A stretch of 64,000 nucleotides of DNA from Actinomadura sp. NAK00032 (GTDB lineage: Bacteria > Actinomycetota > Actinomycetes > Streptosporangiales > Streptosporangiaceae): positions 3,844,001-3,908,000 of the forward strand of contig NZ_CP054932.1 of NCBI RefSeq assembly GCF_013364275.1, in the 5' to 3' direction. The position numbers were made by a program, and so were the translations under genes. Of this stretch, positions 43,463 through 51,302 are shown one piece after another. A model generated the notes under the pieces. It was not told where the DNA came from. It searched no databases and saw nothing but the letters and a program-made list of their open reading frames with translations. The stretch's first letter is position 1; each line of letters starts with the position of its first letter.

Positions 43463-44557
43463 CTACGCCTCGACGGTGACGACAGTCTCCTTGGCGTCGG
43501 GCTCCAGGAAGCGTAGGAGCGCCTCCCCTTCCTTGGTCAGCGCCTTGACGGCCGCCTGGGGGAGGCGCTCGAAAGGCCGCATCGTCAGGGTGGCGACCTT
43601 TCGCTTGTATTCGGTGTCCCAGATGCCGCGAGCGAAGCCGTCCCAGAGGAAGACGGCGCGGACGCGCAGGTTCTTGGTGGTGAGCATGGGCCGGTCGGCG
43701 TCGGAGATGACGCGTCTGCGATCCGCGTGCGCCAGGACGAGGCTGTCGAACTCGGGCAGGAACCGCGCCGGTGCCGGCACGTCCTCTCCGGGACGCGGCG
43801 CGTCCGGCAGGTCGAACAGCTCCCGGCCCTTGTCGTCGGCGAAGATGCGGAGGCCGGGCCGCAGGCGCTCAAGGGCCGCACCGGCGGACGCCAGGCCCGA
43901 CCACGTCTGGGCGTCGGCGGCGGAGGCCGGCCCGTAGGCCGCCAGGTACCGGAGCATCAACGCGTCGAGCGCCGTCTCCGCGGACGGCTCGGATCCCAGC
44001 CAGCCGCCCGCGAGTGTGAACTGCGCCGTACGCGGAAACCCCCATCTGTCCTGTGTGGGGACCATCACCAGCGGCACGCACAGCCGGACGGCGTAGCCGA
44101 GGGCGCGGTCGTTGACGTCCGGGAACTGCTCCTGGAGCAGCGCACGGACCTCGTTGAAGGTCCGAGGGCCGTCCGTGAGCAGCGCGCCCGCGGCGGGCAC
44201 GACCTCGTCCAGATTCAGCCCCTTGGCGCGGTCGCCCAGGACGCGCAGGGCGCCGTCCAACATCGGCTGGAGGGTCGTACGGAACGCCGTGTAGTCGTCG
44301 CCTGTAACCAGATGCAGTGTGGCCCGCATCATGGTGGCCCGGACGAGCGCACGCTCGTGCAAGGCCGTATGGACATCGGACGCCTGGAAACCGTCCAGGC
44401 GCGACCACAACCCCAGGAACGGCGGCTTGGGCTCCTGCGCCTGCATGCCGCCCAGCCGCGCCACCGCCTCGGTGACCGGGACCGCCTCCCGTGCGAGCAG
44501 CATCTGCCGCGCCAGTGTCGCCCGGTTCAGGGCCCGGATGCTCAGTGTCTCCGTCAC
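43463..44557 (-). CDS. Winged-helix DNA-binding protein (HTH_42, AlkZ/YcaQ-like)
   Basis: A 364-residue protein of the HTH_42 family. LSIRALNRATLARQMLL, VARLGGMQAQEPKPPFLGLWSRL and FLPEFDSLVLAHADRRRVIS are the standard blocks. AlkZ/YcaQ members are DNA glycosylases that unhook interstrand crosslinks and often protect antibiotic producers. In AlkZ the catalytic QxQ/QxD motif follows the GGMQAQEP segment, and the MQAQEP here keeps QxQ. Start GTG 44557. Glycosylase activity is inferred. Confidence 0.75.
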   Translation of the reverse strand: MTETLSIRALNRATLARQMLLAREAVPVTEAVARLGGMQAQEPKPPFLGLWSRLDGFQASDVHTALHERALVRATMMRATLHLVTGDDYTAFRTTLQPMLDGALRVLGDRAKGLNLDEVVPAAGALLTDGPRTFNEVRALLQEQFPDVNDRALGYAVRLCVPLVMVPTQDRWGFPRTAQFTLAGGWLGSEPSAETALDALMLRYLAAYGPASAADAQTWSGLASAGAALERLRPGLRIFADDKGRELFDLPDAPRPGEDVPAPARFLPEFDSLVLAHADRRRVISDADRPMLTTKNLRVRAVFLWDGFARGIWDTEYKRKVATLTMRPFERLPQAAVKALTKEGEALLRFLEPDAKETVVTVEA

Positions 44558-44677
44558 CCGTCCAGCATGCCGGGATCCCCGGGCCGCGCGCACCGGCCCC
44601 CGAACCCGCCCCCGCCGCCGCGCCCCGCCGCCCCGAACTCGATCACGGAACCGCTGGATTCGCCGCGCACTAGAGAT

Positions 44678-44701
44678 ATATCGTGACTTCGCGACATATC
44701 G
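44678..44701. promoter_or_regulatory. ATATCG repeat/operator before siderophore-interacting gene
   Basis: ATATCG occurs at 44678-44683 and again at 44696-44701 (18 bases apart), within a GATATATCG and CGCGACATATCGCG context resembling PadR-type operators. It lies 17-40 bases before the SIP start codon. Confidence 0.45.
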
Positions 44702-44717
44702 CGAGTGGGAAGGATCG

Positions 44718-45488
44718 ATGATGTCCGCGGAACAACGCGCGCAGGGCCGCCGGGTCCGGGAGCGGCTGCTCGACCTGATGTTCGTGCGCGGCCGGATCGA
44801 GGACGTCCGGCCCGCGCCCGGCCGCATGCGCTGGATCCGGGTCGGCGGCGTACCCGGCCTCGACTGGACGCCCGGCCAGCAGGTCCGGGTGCACGTGGCG
44901 GACATCACCTCCGCCCGGACCTGGGTCAGCGGGGCCGTCCGCAACGCGCTGCGCACCTACTCGGTGTGGGAGTACGACGCCTCCGCCGGCGTGCTGGAAC
45001 TCTGTGTCATGGACCACGGCGAGGGCGGGCCGGGGGCGCGCTGGGCGCGGGCCGCGCGGCCGGGGCAGGAGGTCGTCTTCGGCCGGCCGGAAGGGGCCTT
45101 CGGCCTCCGCCCCGGCGCCGCCTTCCACCTGTTCGCCGGCGAGGAGACGGCGTCCGTCCCGTTCGGCGCCATGCTGCGGGCCACTCCGCCGGACGCGGCC
45201 GTCCACGGTGTGATCGAGGTCTCCGGGCCGGCGGACCGGCTGCCGCTGCCGCGCGCCGGCGAGCTGACCTGGCGCCATCGCGGGGGCGCCTCGGCCGCCT
45301 CCTCCGCGACGCTCGTGGCGGCCGTGCGGGACCTCGACCTCCCGGCCGAGCCGGGAATCGCCTACGTGGCCGGGGAGGCACGCACCGTGCAGGCGGTCAG
45401 CGCCCATCTCGTCGGCGACCGCGGCTGGCCCCGCGGATCCGTGCTGGTCAAGCCGTTCTGGACGCCCGGCAAGCGCGGGATGGAGTGA
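44718..45488 (+). CDS. Siderophore-interacting protein (FAD-binding ferric reductase)
   Basis: A 256-residue SIP/ViuB-type flavoprotein that reduces Fe(III)-siderophores in the cytoplasm. The FAD barrel reads ALRTYSVWEYDA in place of the usual RxYTxR, followed by ELCVMDHGEGGPGARWARAARPGQEV, the family signature. The NAD(P)H domain includes FHLFAGEETASVPFGAML and IAYVAGEARTVQAVSAHL. ATG 44718 follows GGAAGG. Regulation by the ATATCG repeat just upstream is likely; no PadR gene is next to it. Confidence 0.88.
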   Translation: MMSAEQRAQGRRVRERLLDLMFVRGRIEDVRPAPGRMRWIRVGGVPGLDWTPGQQVRVHVADITSARTWVSGAVRNALRTYSVWEYDASAGVLELCVMDHGEGGPGARWARAARPGQEVVFGRPEGAFGLRPGAAFHLFAGEETASVPFGAMLRATPPDAAVHGVIEVSGPADRLPLPRAGELTWRHRGGASAASSATLVAAVRDLDLPAEPGIAYVAGEARTVQAVSAHLVGDRGWPRGSVLVKPFWTPGKRGME

Positions 45489-45537
45489 CGCTGGAACGAT
45501 CGACAGGGGCGGGGGTTACGGGGGGATATTTCTTGAA

Positions 45538-45549
45538 ATGCACGTGCAT
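45538..45549. promoter_or_regulatory. 12-bp palindrome ATGCA-CG-TGCAT
   Basis: A perfect palindrome 75 bases before the start of the Pro/Tyr-rich protein gene. A closely similar site (ATGCA-CT-TGCAT) lies at 57806 between the APH and acyl-CoA dehydrogenase genes. Confidence 0.4.
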
Positions 45550-45623
45550 CAGCCCTTGCACCTGCACGCCATCCCTAGCAGGATGATCCCGGACCCCCGC
45601 ACGTGAACTCCCCGGAGATCGCG

Positions 45624-46184
45624 ATGAACGCACACTTGAGCGACAGTGACCGACAGGCGCTGCGGCTGGCCCAGGATCTCCGCGAGGAGATGCGGGCCGC
45701 GCTTCCGCAGCTGCCGGCCGCCCCCTCGGTCTCCCCGTTCGTCGACCAGTCCGGGATGCCGAGCGTCCTGCTGAAGATGGACGCGGAGACCGCCCACGCG
45801 CTCATGGCCCTGCTGGCCGAGCGCCGTGCGGGGCAGCAGGGCCTGCCGGCGCCCGAACCGCGCCGAGCCGACGGCTCCCACGTACCGCCACCTCCGGCCC
45901 AGGCCGTCCCGGCGGCGCAGGGGCCCATCGTGGCGGCGGCCGGCCCCTACGGTGAGGGCGCTCACCAGGGTGCCCCCTACCCGGGCGCCGGGTATCCGCA
46001 GCCGGCGTACCCCGAGCCCGCCTATCCGGAGCCGGCGTACACGGAGACGGCGTACCCCGCACCCGCTTACCCGGAGCCCGTCTACACGGAGGGGCCGTTC
46101 GTCCCGCCGCAGCCGGGGGCTCCGGTCTTCACCGGCGGCACCGGGCCGACGCCGCTCGTGCCGACGGTCTACCCGACGCACTGA
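45624..46184 (+). CDS. Pro/Tyr-rich repeat protein, hypothetical
   Basis: A 186-residue protein. The first about 70 residues are an ordered helical domain (LSDSDRQALRLAQDLREEMRAAL, VLLKMDAETAHALMALLAERR). The rest is disordered with PAYPE-type pentapeptide repeats (PAYPEPAYPEPAYTETAYPA). No signal peptide or membrane segment. ATG 45624 has CGGAG eight bases upstream; a GTG at 45603 is the alternative. A strong terminator follows. Function unknown. Confidence 0.65.
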   Translation: MNAHLSDSDRQALRLAQDLREEMRAALPQLPAAPSVSPFVDQSGMPSVLLKMDAETAHALMALLAERRAGQQGLPAPEPRRADGSHVPPPPAQAVPAAQGPIVAAAGPYGEGAHQGAPYPGAGYPQPAYPEPAYPEPAYTETAYPAPAYPEPVYTEGPFVPPQPGAPVFTGGTGPTPLVPTVYPTH

Positions 46185-46201
46185 TCCAGCCGGTCCCTCC
46201 G

Positions 46202-46225
46202 ACGCCGCGGGCTCGCCCGCGGCGT
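46202..46225 (+). terminator. Strong hairpin terminator
   Basis: ACGCCGCGGGC-TC-GCCCGCGGCGT is a perfect 11-bp stem starting 18 bases after the stop of the Pro/Tyr-rich protein gene, followed by TCGTCG rather than a U-run. Confidence 0.75.
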
Positions 46226-47006
46226 TCGTCGTGTGCCCGGCCATGGCTCGACCAGGCCGGTGCCGTCGCGGACGCCCGGCCCCGCAGGCGTTCCAGGCCA
46301 CCTCACTCAGGCTTTACCTGCGCTGGGGGGATGCTTGGAATGCCCGTTGCGGTGGGGGTGTTCTTTAGGGTGTCGCGGTGATGCTGTGGCAGTCGGCTAC
46401 AGCGTTCTCCTCGGCCCTCTGCCCGGTCTCTGAGGCGGTGCGGCGCGCTCGCGCCGGCCGCGATCCGGGACCATAAAGATCGTTCTTTGCGGGGCGGACG
46501 CCTCGCAAGCCCGATGGCAAAGGGGCTCCGGTCCAGTTCCCGGGAAAACGATCTACCTGGGCAAAGGTAAAGAAAACGGCGGTTTGGCGAAAGTACGGTA
46601 ATGCCGTATATAGTCAACCGCAGGTCAGGCCAAAGAACCCTTGACCTGGCCAATCGCATAGCCGTCGCCTCCCGCCCGCCAGGCGGGAATCCTCGCGCCG
46701 AACCGCGGTCGTCCCATGCACCGGCCGCGCGTACCCGGGATGTGCCCATGAGCCCCCGGCCCGGCGTTCCTTCCGTTTGATCCAAGCCCGTGTCCACGCA
46801 TGCCCGAGAACGGTCGTGCGCATCTGAGCGCGGGCGCGGTCCACCATGCCCGTGGATCGTTCCAAGCGGGTCCTTCACCGCGGCGGCACCTCCCGAGTCC
46901 CGAGTCTCGGAGCCGCTTCCCCCTGCCCGGAAACGGGCGCGACGCCACCCGGCGGAGCGCCCCCCGGCGCGGAGCGGCAGCCCTGTACCCCGAACGAAGG
47001 AAATCA
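46226..47006 (+). other. Long non-coding leader of the secreted RlpA-like gene
   Basis: There is no supported gene. A hairpin with one mismatch, GCTGTGGC-AGTCG-GCTACAGC, is at 46383-46403. A promoter at 46584-46614 would start transcription near 46620, giving a leader of about 385 bases rich in GC stems, for example CCGCCCGCCAGGCGGG near 46672. Riboswitch control of such cell-wall genes by c-di-AMP is known in actinobacteria, but I cannot match the consensus with confidence. Confidence 0.45.
46584..46614 (+). promoter_or_regulatory. Promoter of the RlpA-like secreted protein gene
   Basis: TTGGCG (46584-46589), a 17-base spacer, then TATATA (46607-46612, overlapping TATAGT). It lies in a locally AT-richer segment and is the best sigma-70-like promoter in this gap. 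Confidence 0.55.
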
Positions 47007-47669
47007 ATGCAGCAGCGAGCGATCAACGTCGTCCTGACCGGCGTGACCGGCACCGCCCTCGCGGGCATGCTGGTGGCCGGCGTCGCAGCGGCCAGTGATG
47101 ACTCCGCTCCGGACAAGCAGTTCCTGTCGCAGCAGGCCGTGGCCTCGCAGGAGCACAAGACCTCCCCGAAGAAGACCTTCGACAGCAGCGAGAAGGGCGA
47201 GGCCAAGGCCGGCTCCGAGGCCGGTTCCAAGGCCGCGGCCAAGCCGGACGCCAAGCGCGAGAAGACCGGCCCCAAGGCGCTGCTGAGCGGCAAGACCACC
47301 GCGTCCTACTTCTGGGACGACGGGTCGGGCGTCAACGGCGACACCGGCGCCCCGGCCGGCGGCAAGCCGATGCAGAAGGGCCTGTTCGCCAGCCCGAGCT
47401 GGCCCATGCACACCAAGGTCAAGGTCACCTACAAGGACCGCAGCGTCACCGGCTTCGTCGGCGACCGCGGGCCGGGCAAGCCCTCGCACCGGGGCGTCAT
47501 GCTCGACCTCGACACCTACACCTTCCGCTACCTGCTGGACGGCGAGAAGCCCAAGAGCAAGTACAACGCCGGCACGGGTGAAGGCCACCTGAAGGGCGTC
47601 AAGTGGGAGGTCCTCTCCTGGGGCGACGGTGCCGGCAAGAAGGGCGCCCCCCGGCCTTTCGGCTCCTGA
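47007..47669 (+). CDS. Secreted RlpA/3D-like double-psi beta-barrel protein
   Basis: A 220-residue exported protein. Signal peptide: short basic start, hydrophobic core VVLTGVTGTALAGMLVAGVAA, probable cleavage near AAA-SDD at about residue 30. A Lys/Ala/Glu-rich linker (about 50-95) leads to a C-terminal domain with ASYFWDDGS, MHTKVKVTYKDRSVTGFVGDRGPG and RGVMLDLDTYTFRYLL; the GDRGP and late Asp match the RlpA-type double-psi barrel used by glycan-binding or lytic proteins. ATG 47007 follows GAAGGAAA. Role in cell-wall turnover is inferred. Confidence 0.75.
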   Translation: MQQRAINVVLTGVTGTALAGMLVAGVAAASDDSAPDKQFLSQQAVASQEHKTSPKKTFDSSEKGEAKAGSEAGSKAAAKPDAKREKTGPKALLSGKTTASYFWDDGSGVNGDTGAPAGGKPMQKGLFASPSWPMHTKVKVTYKDRSVTGFVGDRGPGKPSHRGVMLDLDTYTFRYLLDGEKPKSKYNAGTGEGHLKGVKWEVLSWGDGAGKKGAPRPFGS

Positions 47670-47810
47670 CCCGAAGGCATTGAAACCGCTTCGCGGTAAT
47701 GCGTGAAGCGGCTCACACAAGGAAAAGGCCGCGGCCGGGTCGTGAGCCCGCTCACTTCCGTTCGTCCGGCCGCACATAGACCCGGCACAGGGCTGCCGGT
47801 GCATGGAGGA

Positions 47811-47855
47811 CGGGGATTCCCCGGTATCGCGAGATCACCGGGGAATCCCCGTTTT
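47811..47855. terminator. Strong bidirectional terminator overlapping the IclR gene end
   Basis: CGGGGATTCCCCGGT (47811-47825) pairs perfectly with ACCGGGGAATCCCCG (47837-47851) around an 11-base loop, followed by TTTT on the plus strand. The right arm lies inside the last codons (KTGIPR and stop) of the minus-strand IclR gene. A weaker stem, CCGCTTC/GAAGCGG, stands upstream at 47686-47711. Confidence 0.85.
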
Positions 47856-48629
47856 CAGCTCTCCGGGGCCCTCCCGCGCCAGCTCCCTCGACAGCGCCCG
47901 CGCCGCGGTGCGGACGGCCGGCGCGAGCCGGTCCAGGTCCAGCCGGCACACGTGCCCGGTGATCGAGATCGCGGCGATGGCGCGCCGCCGCCGGTCGAGG
48001 ATCGGCGCCGCCACTGCGGACACCCCGGCCTCGGACTCCTCGCGGTTGACGGCGTAGCCGCGGTCGGCGGTCCGCGCCAGCTCGCGCCGCAGCAGCCCCG
48101 GCATGACGATCGTGTGCGGGGTGTGCCGGGCGAGGCCGGCCGCCAGGACGTCGTCCAGCCGCTCCGGCCGCCCGAGCGCGAGGAACAGCTTCCCGGTCGC
48201 CGTGCAGTACGCGGGCAGGCGGCCGCCCACCCGCGACACGATCGGCATCGACCGCCGCCCGCTGACCTTCTCCAGGAACAGCGTGTCCGTCCCGTCCAGG
48301 ACGGCCAGGTGGATGTTCTCGTGCGTCGCCTCGTACAGGTCCTCCAGGTAGGGCAGCGCCGCCTCGCGCAGGCCCCGCGGCCGGGGCGCGCGCTGGCCCA
48401 GCACGAACAGCCGCATGCTCAGCCGGTAGCCGGCGTCCGTCCGCTCGACGCCGCCCCAGCGCACCAGCTCGCCGAGCAGGCGGTGCGCGGTCGGCTTCGG
48501 CAGCCCGGTGCGGGCGGCGAGCTCGGTGAGGGTCAGCTCGGTGTCGGCGGAGCCGAAGGCGTCCAGCAGGCTGAGCCCGCGCGCCATCACCGACCTCGGC
48601 GGCTCCCCGCCCGCGGCACGACCGTCCAT
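47835..48629 (-). CDS. IclR-family transcriptional regulator
   Basis: A 264-residue regulator with an N-terminal winged HTH (LTLTELAARTGLPKPTAHRLLGELVRWGGVER, about 32-65) and the IclR effector domain (GRLPAYCTATGKLFLALGRPERL, GYAVNREESEAGVSAVAAPILDRRRRAIAAISI). It is the last gene of the minus-strand group with the decarboxylase and SDR, and probably controls these and the divergent ABC importer through the palindrome at 51245. The last codons double as terminator. Confidence 0.88.
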   Translation of the reverse strand: MDGRAAGGEPPRSVMARGLSLLDAFGSADTELTLTELAARTGLPKPTAHRLLGELVRWGGVERTDAGYRLSMRLFVLGQRAPRPRGLREAALPYLEDLYEATHENIHLAVLDGTDTLFLEKVSGRRSMPIVSRVGGRLPAYCTATGKLFLALGRPERLDDVLAAGLARHTPHTIVMPGLLRRELARTADRGYAVNREESEAGVSAVAAPILDRRRRAIAAISITGHVCRLDLDRLAPAVRTAARALSRELAREGPGELKTGIPR

Positions 48630-48691
48630 GTCCCGATGGTGTCCGCCCCCGCCCCGGTCGGCAAGGGCCGGCGGCGGGGTCACGGCCCCCG

Positions 48692-50359
48692 TCACCGGCC
48701 CGCCCCGCGCGCCGCCCGGCGATCCGCGGCGTGCCCGGTGATGGGGGCCTCGATGAGCAGGGGCGCGGCCAGGTCCTTGACGCCGGCGACCGCGTCCCGC
48801 AGCTCGTCCGCGGAACCGGCGCGCACCGCGCCGATGCCGAACGCCCCGGCCGCGCTCCGCCAGTCGATCGCCGGGGGACCGAGGTCCATCCCGACGTAGC
48901 GGCCGTGCCGCGCGGACGGCCCGCCGCCTTCGTCCAGGGTGTCCTTGAGCGTCCGGTACTCCCCGTTGTTCATCACCACGAACGCGACCGGGACCTCGTA
49001 CCGGGCCGCGCTCCACAGGCCCTGGACGCCGAACATGGCGCACCCGTCGCCGAGCACCGCGACGACCGGGCGGTCCGGGTCGGCCATCCGGGTGCCGATC
49101 GCCGCGCCGATGCCCCAGCCGAGACCGCCGCCGACCGTGTGGACGTACGAGCCGGGCAGGTCCTGCCGCAGCACGGCCCGCAGCAGCAGGCCGGCGGTGA
49201 TCGCCTCCTCGACCACCACCGCCCCGTCCGGCAGGCCCGCCGCGACGGCGTGCGCGGCGGCCCGCGGATCGAGCGGGGCGGGCCCGTAGGCGGCCCGCGC
49301 GGCCGCCTCAGTCGCTTTGCGCGCGCGGGCGTGCGCGGCCCCGAGCCGCTCGGCCCGCTCCCGCGCCGCCGGAATGCGCCCGTCCAGATGCTCGGCCAGC
49401 GCCCGCAGCGTCCCGGCCAGGTCTCCGGTCAGCCCGTGCCGGACGGCGAAGTTGCGCCCGATCTCGGCGGGGTCCTCGTCCACCTGCACGACCGCCAGCC
49501 CGTCCGGGACGGCGGGGCCGGGCGTGTAGTGGTGCGGCATGAACGCGTGGCAGCCCGCGATGAGCGCCGCGTCATGCCCGGCGAGCACCTCCCGGACGGC
49601 CGCGTTGCGCGGCGCGAGCATCCCCGCGTACAGCGGATGCCCGGTGGGGAAGTCGATCCCGTCGTTCATCGGCTGGTGGTGGACGGCCGCGCCGAGCCGC
49701 TCGGCCACCGCCACCAGCTCCGCGACCGCACCCGCCCGCCCGACGCCGTCGCCGGCGATCACCACGGGCCGGTCCGCGTTCGCCAGCAGCGCCGCCGCCT
49801 CCCCGGCGTCGGCCGGGCCGGGGCCCGTCACCGGGGACCGGGCCGGCACCGCGACGCCGGCGTCCTCGGCGAGCAGGTCCATGGGCACCGACACCAGCAC
49901 CGGGCCCGCCGGGGGACGCGCCGCCAGCGCGAACGCGCGGCGCAGCACGATCGGCAGGTCGCGGGCGTGCTGCACCTCGACCGCCCGCTTCACCGCCGCC
50001 GACGCGAGCCCGACCAGGTCGCCCGACAGCATCGGGTCCTGGACGAGGTGCCGCCGGTCCTGCTGGCCCGCCACGACCACCATCGGCGTCCGGGAGCGCA
50101 GCGCGTTCAGCATCCCGATCAGCCCGTTGGCCACGCCCGCCGCCACGTGCAGGCTGACCAGGGACGTCCGCCGGGACGCGCGCGCGTGCCCGTCCGCCAT
50201 CGCCACCACCGACGCCTCCTGCAGGCCCAGCACGTAGTGCAGGCCCGGAGCCTCCGCCAGCGCGTCCATGAGGGGGAGCTCGGTCGTGCCGGGGTTGCCG
50301 AAGATCCGCGTCACGCCCTCGTCGCGGGCGATCTCCAGCAGCGCCTCGATCGGCCTCAT
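48692..50359 (-). CDS. ThDP-dependent decarboxylase, benzoylformate decarboxylase-like
   Basis: A 555-residue thiamine-diphosphate enzyme. FGNPGTTELPLMDAL near 20-34 and LGLQEASVVAMADGHARAS (catalytic Glu near 48) match benzoylformate decarboxylase (MdlC) more than acetolactate synthase; the ThDP motif GDGCAMFGVQGLWSAARYEVPVAFVVMNNGEY is complete. Expected reaction: non-oxidative decarboxylation of an aryl or other 2-oxoacid to an aldehyde. The neighbouring SDR could then handle the aldehyde/alcohol. The exact substrate is not known. Confidence 0.8.
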   Translation of the reverse strand: MRPIEALLEIARDEGVTRIFGNPGTTELPLMDALAEAPGLHYVLGLQEASVVAMADGHARASRRTSLVSLHVAAGVANGLIGMLNALRSRTPMVVVAGQQDRRHLVQDPMLSGDLVGLASAAVKRAVEVQHARDLPIVLRRAFALAARPPAGPVLVSVPMDLLAEDAGVAVPARSPVTGPGPADAGEAAALLANADRPVVIAGDGVGRAGAVAELVAVAERLGAAVHHQPMNDGIDFPTGHPLYAGMLAPRNAAVREVLAGHDAALIAGCHAFMPHHYTPGPAVPDGLAVVQVDEDPAEIGRNFAVRHGLTGDLAGTLRALAEHLDGRIPAARERAERLGAAHARARKATEAAARAAYGPAPLDPRAAAHAVAAGLPDGAVVVEEAITAGLLLRAVLRQDLPGSYVHTVGGGLGWGIGAAIGTRMADPDRPVVAVLGDGCAMFGVQGLWSAARYEVPVAFVVMNNGEYRTLKDTLDEGGGPSARHGRYVGMDLGPPAIDWRSAAGAFGIGAVRAGSADELRDAVAGVKDLAAPLLIEAPITGHAADRRAARGAGR

Positions 50360-50405
50360 GTCCCGCCCTTCGCTTCGACGTCCAGAGGTTCGGGGGTTCG
50401 GAGGT

Positions 50406-51200
50406 TCAGTGCATGGCGGACCCGCCGTCGACGTTGATCGTCTGCCCGGTGAGGAAGCCGCTGCCCTCGCCGCACACGTACAGCAGCGTGGACACGAGGT
50501 CCCCGGGCTCGGCCACGGCCCGGACGACCTGCAGGTCGCGGACCCGCTCGAACCCGCCGTCGGCGCCGGTCGTACGGGCGGCGGTCGCCGTCCGGGTGAG
50601 GCCGGGCGCGATCGCGTTCACCGTGATCCCGTGGGCGCCGACCGCGCTCGCCAGCGCCCGGGTGAACCCGACGAGCCCGGCCTTGGACGTGGTGTAGGCG
50701 ACCAGGTCGGGCGGGCCGAGGAACACCACGGCCGACGCGATGTTCACGATCCGCCCCCAGCCGGCGGCCTTCAGGTGGGGGAGCGCGGCGCGGGCCACCA
50801 GGAACGGGCCGTCCAGGTTCACCCGCATGATCCGGCGCCAGTCCTCCAGCGCGGTGTCCTCGAACTCCAGCGGCGGGTAGATGCCCGCGTTGTTCACCAC
50901 GATGTGCAGGCCGCCGAACCGGTCCGCGGTCTCCTGCACCGCCGCCTCGACCTCCTCTGGGTCGGTGACGTCCGCCCGCACGGGATGGAAGGCGTCGCCG
51001 ACCAGCTCCCCGGTGCCCGACATGTCGGCGAGGTCGAGGCCCGCGATCCGGTGCCCGCGGGCCGCGAGGGCGACCGCGAACTCCCGCCCCAGCCCGCCCG
51101 CCGCGCCGGTGACGAGCGCGACCCGCCGCGTCCCGGCTCCGGACGTGCCGCCGGACGCGCCGCCGGACGGCGGGCCGCTCATGAACGGCGTATCGGTCAT
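50406..51200 (-). CDS. Short-chain dehydrogenase/reductase
   Basis: A 264-residue SDR. Cofactor motif VTGAAGGLGREFA (TGxxxGxG) near 29-41 after a Gly/Ser-rich N-terminal extension, NNAGIYP, catalytic Ser in NIASAVV, YTTSK (Tyr and Lys), and the C-terminal GQTINVDGGSAMH. Classical NAD(P)(H) oxidoreductase. First gene of the minus-strand catabolic group (SDR, decarboxylase, IclR), divergent from the ABC importer. ATG 51200 is chosen over 51236. Confidence 0.87.
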   Translation of the reverse strand: MTDTPFMSGPPSGGASGGTSGAGTRRVALVTGAAGGLGREFAVALAARGHRIAGLDLADMSGTGELVGDAFHPVRADVTDPEEVEAAVQETADRFGGLHIVVNNAGIYPPLEFEDTALEDWRRIMRVNLDGPFLVARAALPHLKAAGWGRIVNIASAVVFLGPPDLVAYTTSKAGLVGFTRALASAVGAHGITVNAIAPGLTRTATAARTTGADGGFERVRDLQVVRAVAEPGDLVSTLLYVCGEGSGFLTGQTINVDGGSAMH

Positions 51201-51244
51201 GCAGCGCAGCGTGCGCCACCCCGCGCACCCCGGCAAGGGCGCGT

Positions 51245-51259
51245 TTTCACTGGGTGAAA
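51245..51259. promoter_or_regulatory. Candidate IclR operator between SDR and ABC importer
   Basis: TTTCAC-TGG-GTGAAA is a perfect 6-bp inverted repeat in the 102-base divergent gap between the SDR and the importer permease. Palindromes of this size are typical IclR-family sites, and an IclR gene belongs to the same locus. Confidence 0.5.
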
Positions 51260-51302
51260 CGGCTTCCTTGTGGCGCCGTGCTCCAGGTCACATGCTCGCC
51301 GC

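Noticed and set aside
46615..47006. c-di-AMP (ydaO) riboswitch
   Set aside because: Only a weak GCCGAACC word was found; without a covariance search I do not annotate it as a riboswitch.
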